From an uncultured Pelagibacteraceae bacterium (GTDB lineage: Bacteria > Pseudomonadota > Alphaproteobacteria > Pelagibacterales > Pelagibacteraceae), in assembly GCA_902538255.1 (NCBI GenBank), contig CACBEJ010000001.1, positions 240,021-304,020 on the forward strand: a stretch of DNA of 64,000 nt. The letters run 5' to 3'. The first letter of the stretch is position 1; the number at the start of each line of letters is the position of its first letter. The notes below the pieces were generated by a model, which was given only the letters and a program-made list of their open reading frames with translations, made no database searches and was not told the DNA's origin. Positions 62,967 through 64,000 of the stretch are shown here, piece after piece. A program made the translations under genes and the position numbers.

Positions 62967-64000
62967 TTTTTTTTTCAATCTATTCAAATGAAGTAATGGT
63001 TCGGTATAACCTGAAGGTTGCTCTTTACCTTTAAACACAAGATCACACGCAGTTTGAAACGCTATAGAGTTTTCATAATCATCACTCATTTTAACATATA
63101 GTGGATCATCTTTGTTCTGGTCGTCTACTATTTTTGCCATCTCTTTCATTATTTCAGTTACTTGTATTTTTGTTGTAATACCATGATGTATCCAGTTTGC
63201 TATATGCTGAGATGAAATTCTAAGTGTGGCCCTGTCTTCCATCAAACCAATGTTGTTAATATCTGGCACTTTAGAACAACCAACACCTTGATCAACCCAT
63301 CTTACAACATACCCTAATAAAGTTTGTGCAGAATTAGAAATTTCTTTATTAATATCTTCTACAGACCAATTAGGTCTGTCTGCTATCGGGATTGTTAAGA
63401 GATCATCAAGCTTAGCTCGTTCTCTATTAATTAATTTTTTTTGTTCATTAAAAATATTTATTTCATGATAATGTAAAGCATGTAACGCAGCTGCTGTCGG
63501 AGAAGGAACCCATGCACAGTTCGCGCCTGCTTTTAAGTGTCCTGTTTTCTGCTCCATCATATCTTTCATCTTATCTGGCATTGCCCACATTCCTTTTCCA
63601 ATTTGAGCTTTACCAGAAAACCCACAACTCAAACCAATATCAACATTATTATTTTCGTATGCATTAATCCATTTAGACGATTTCATATCACCTTTTTTAA
63701 TCATAGGACCAGCTTCCATTGATGTATGCATTTCATCACCAGTTCTATCTAAGAAACCAGTATTAATAAAAAAAACTCTATTTTTAAGACTTCTAATACA
63801 TTCTTTTAAATTTGCTGATGTTCTTCTCTCTTCATCCATAATACCAATCTTACAAGTGTACTTAGGTAAATTTAAAACTTCCTCAACTTTAGAAAAAATT
63901 AAATCTGTAAATGCTGTCTCATCTGGACCATGCATTTTAGGTTTTACAATGTAAACTGATCCAGTTCTTGAATTATTTTTATTTTTAATATCATGGAGCG
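62958..64000 (-). CDS. glcB: Malate synthase G (start lies beyond window edge)
   Basis: [48 protein letters not shown]; frame stays open to base 64000. Confidence 0.96.
   Translation of the reverse strand, partial: LHDIKNKNNSRTGSVYIVKPKMHGPDETAFTDLIFSKVEEVLNLPKYTCKIGIMDEERRTSANLKECIRSLKNRVFFINTGFLDRTGDEMHTSMEAGPMIKKGDMKSSKWINAYENNNVDIGLSCGFSGKAQIGKGMWAMPDKMKDMMEQKTGHLKAGANCAWVPSPTAAALHALHYHEINIFNEQKKLINRERAKLDDLLTIPIADRPNWSVEDINKEISNSAQTLLGYVVRWVDQGVGCSKVPDINNIGLMEDRATLRISSQHIANWIHHGITTKIQVTEIMKEMAKIVDDQNKDDPLYVKMSDDYENSIAFQTACDLVFKGKEQPSGYTEPLLHLNRLKKKLI

Noticed and set aside
62958-64000. Glycine riboswitch upstream of glcB, known from SAR11
   Set aside because: The 5' end of glcB and its leader lie beyond base 64000, so it cannot be assessed here

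Overview
AT-rich, densely packed alphaproteobacterial chromosome segment. Gene content and order look like the SAR11/Pelagibacter group (inference; no database search was run). About 75 protein-coding genes are mostly core metabolism and information processing: pheST, lepA, gyrB, aroBK, def-fmt-truA, dapDE, argB, yidC-yidD-rnpA-rpmH, murA, hisD, infA, hisS-hisZ-hisG, trpFBA, rpsA-cmk-aroA, lptB/lptC/kdsD, argD-argF, kdsB, dnaX-ybaB-recR and glcB. RNA genes seen: tRNA-Ser(GGA), tRNA-Thr(GGU), tRNA-Phe(GAA), tRNA-His(GUG) and a small SRP RNA just upstream of dnaX. The one clearly accessory-looking segment is a five-gene glycan/methyltransferase islet between lepA and tRNA-Ser (about 5.05-9.01 kb). 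I found no CRISPR array, transposase, integrase, prophage or recognisable defence locus. Best leads: tRNA-His ending 4 nt before the hisS start codon; tRNA-Phe and tRNA-Thr with non-canonical T-loops; an SRP RNA with a UAAC tetraloop; adjacent SET-domain and HDAC-family genes; a CobS/CobT/J-domain module with no cobalamin genes in view; and stop-to-stop overlap of most convergent gene pairs.
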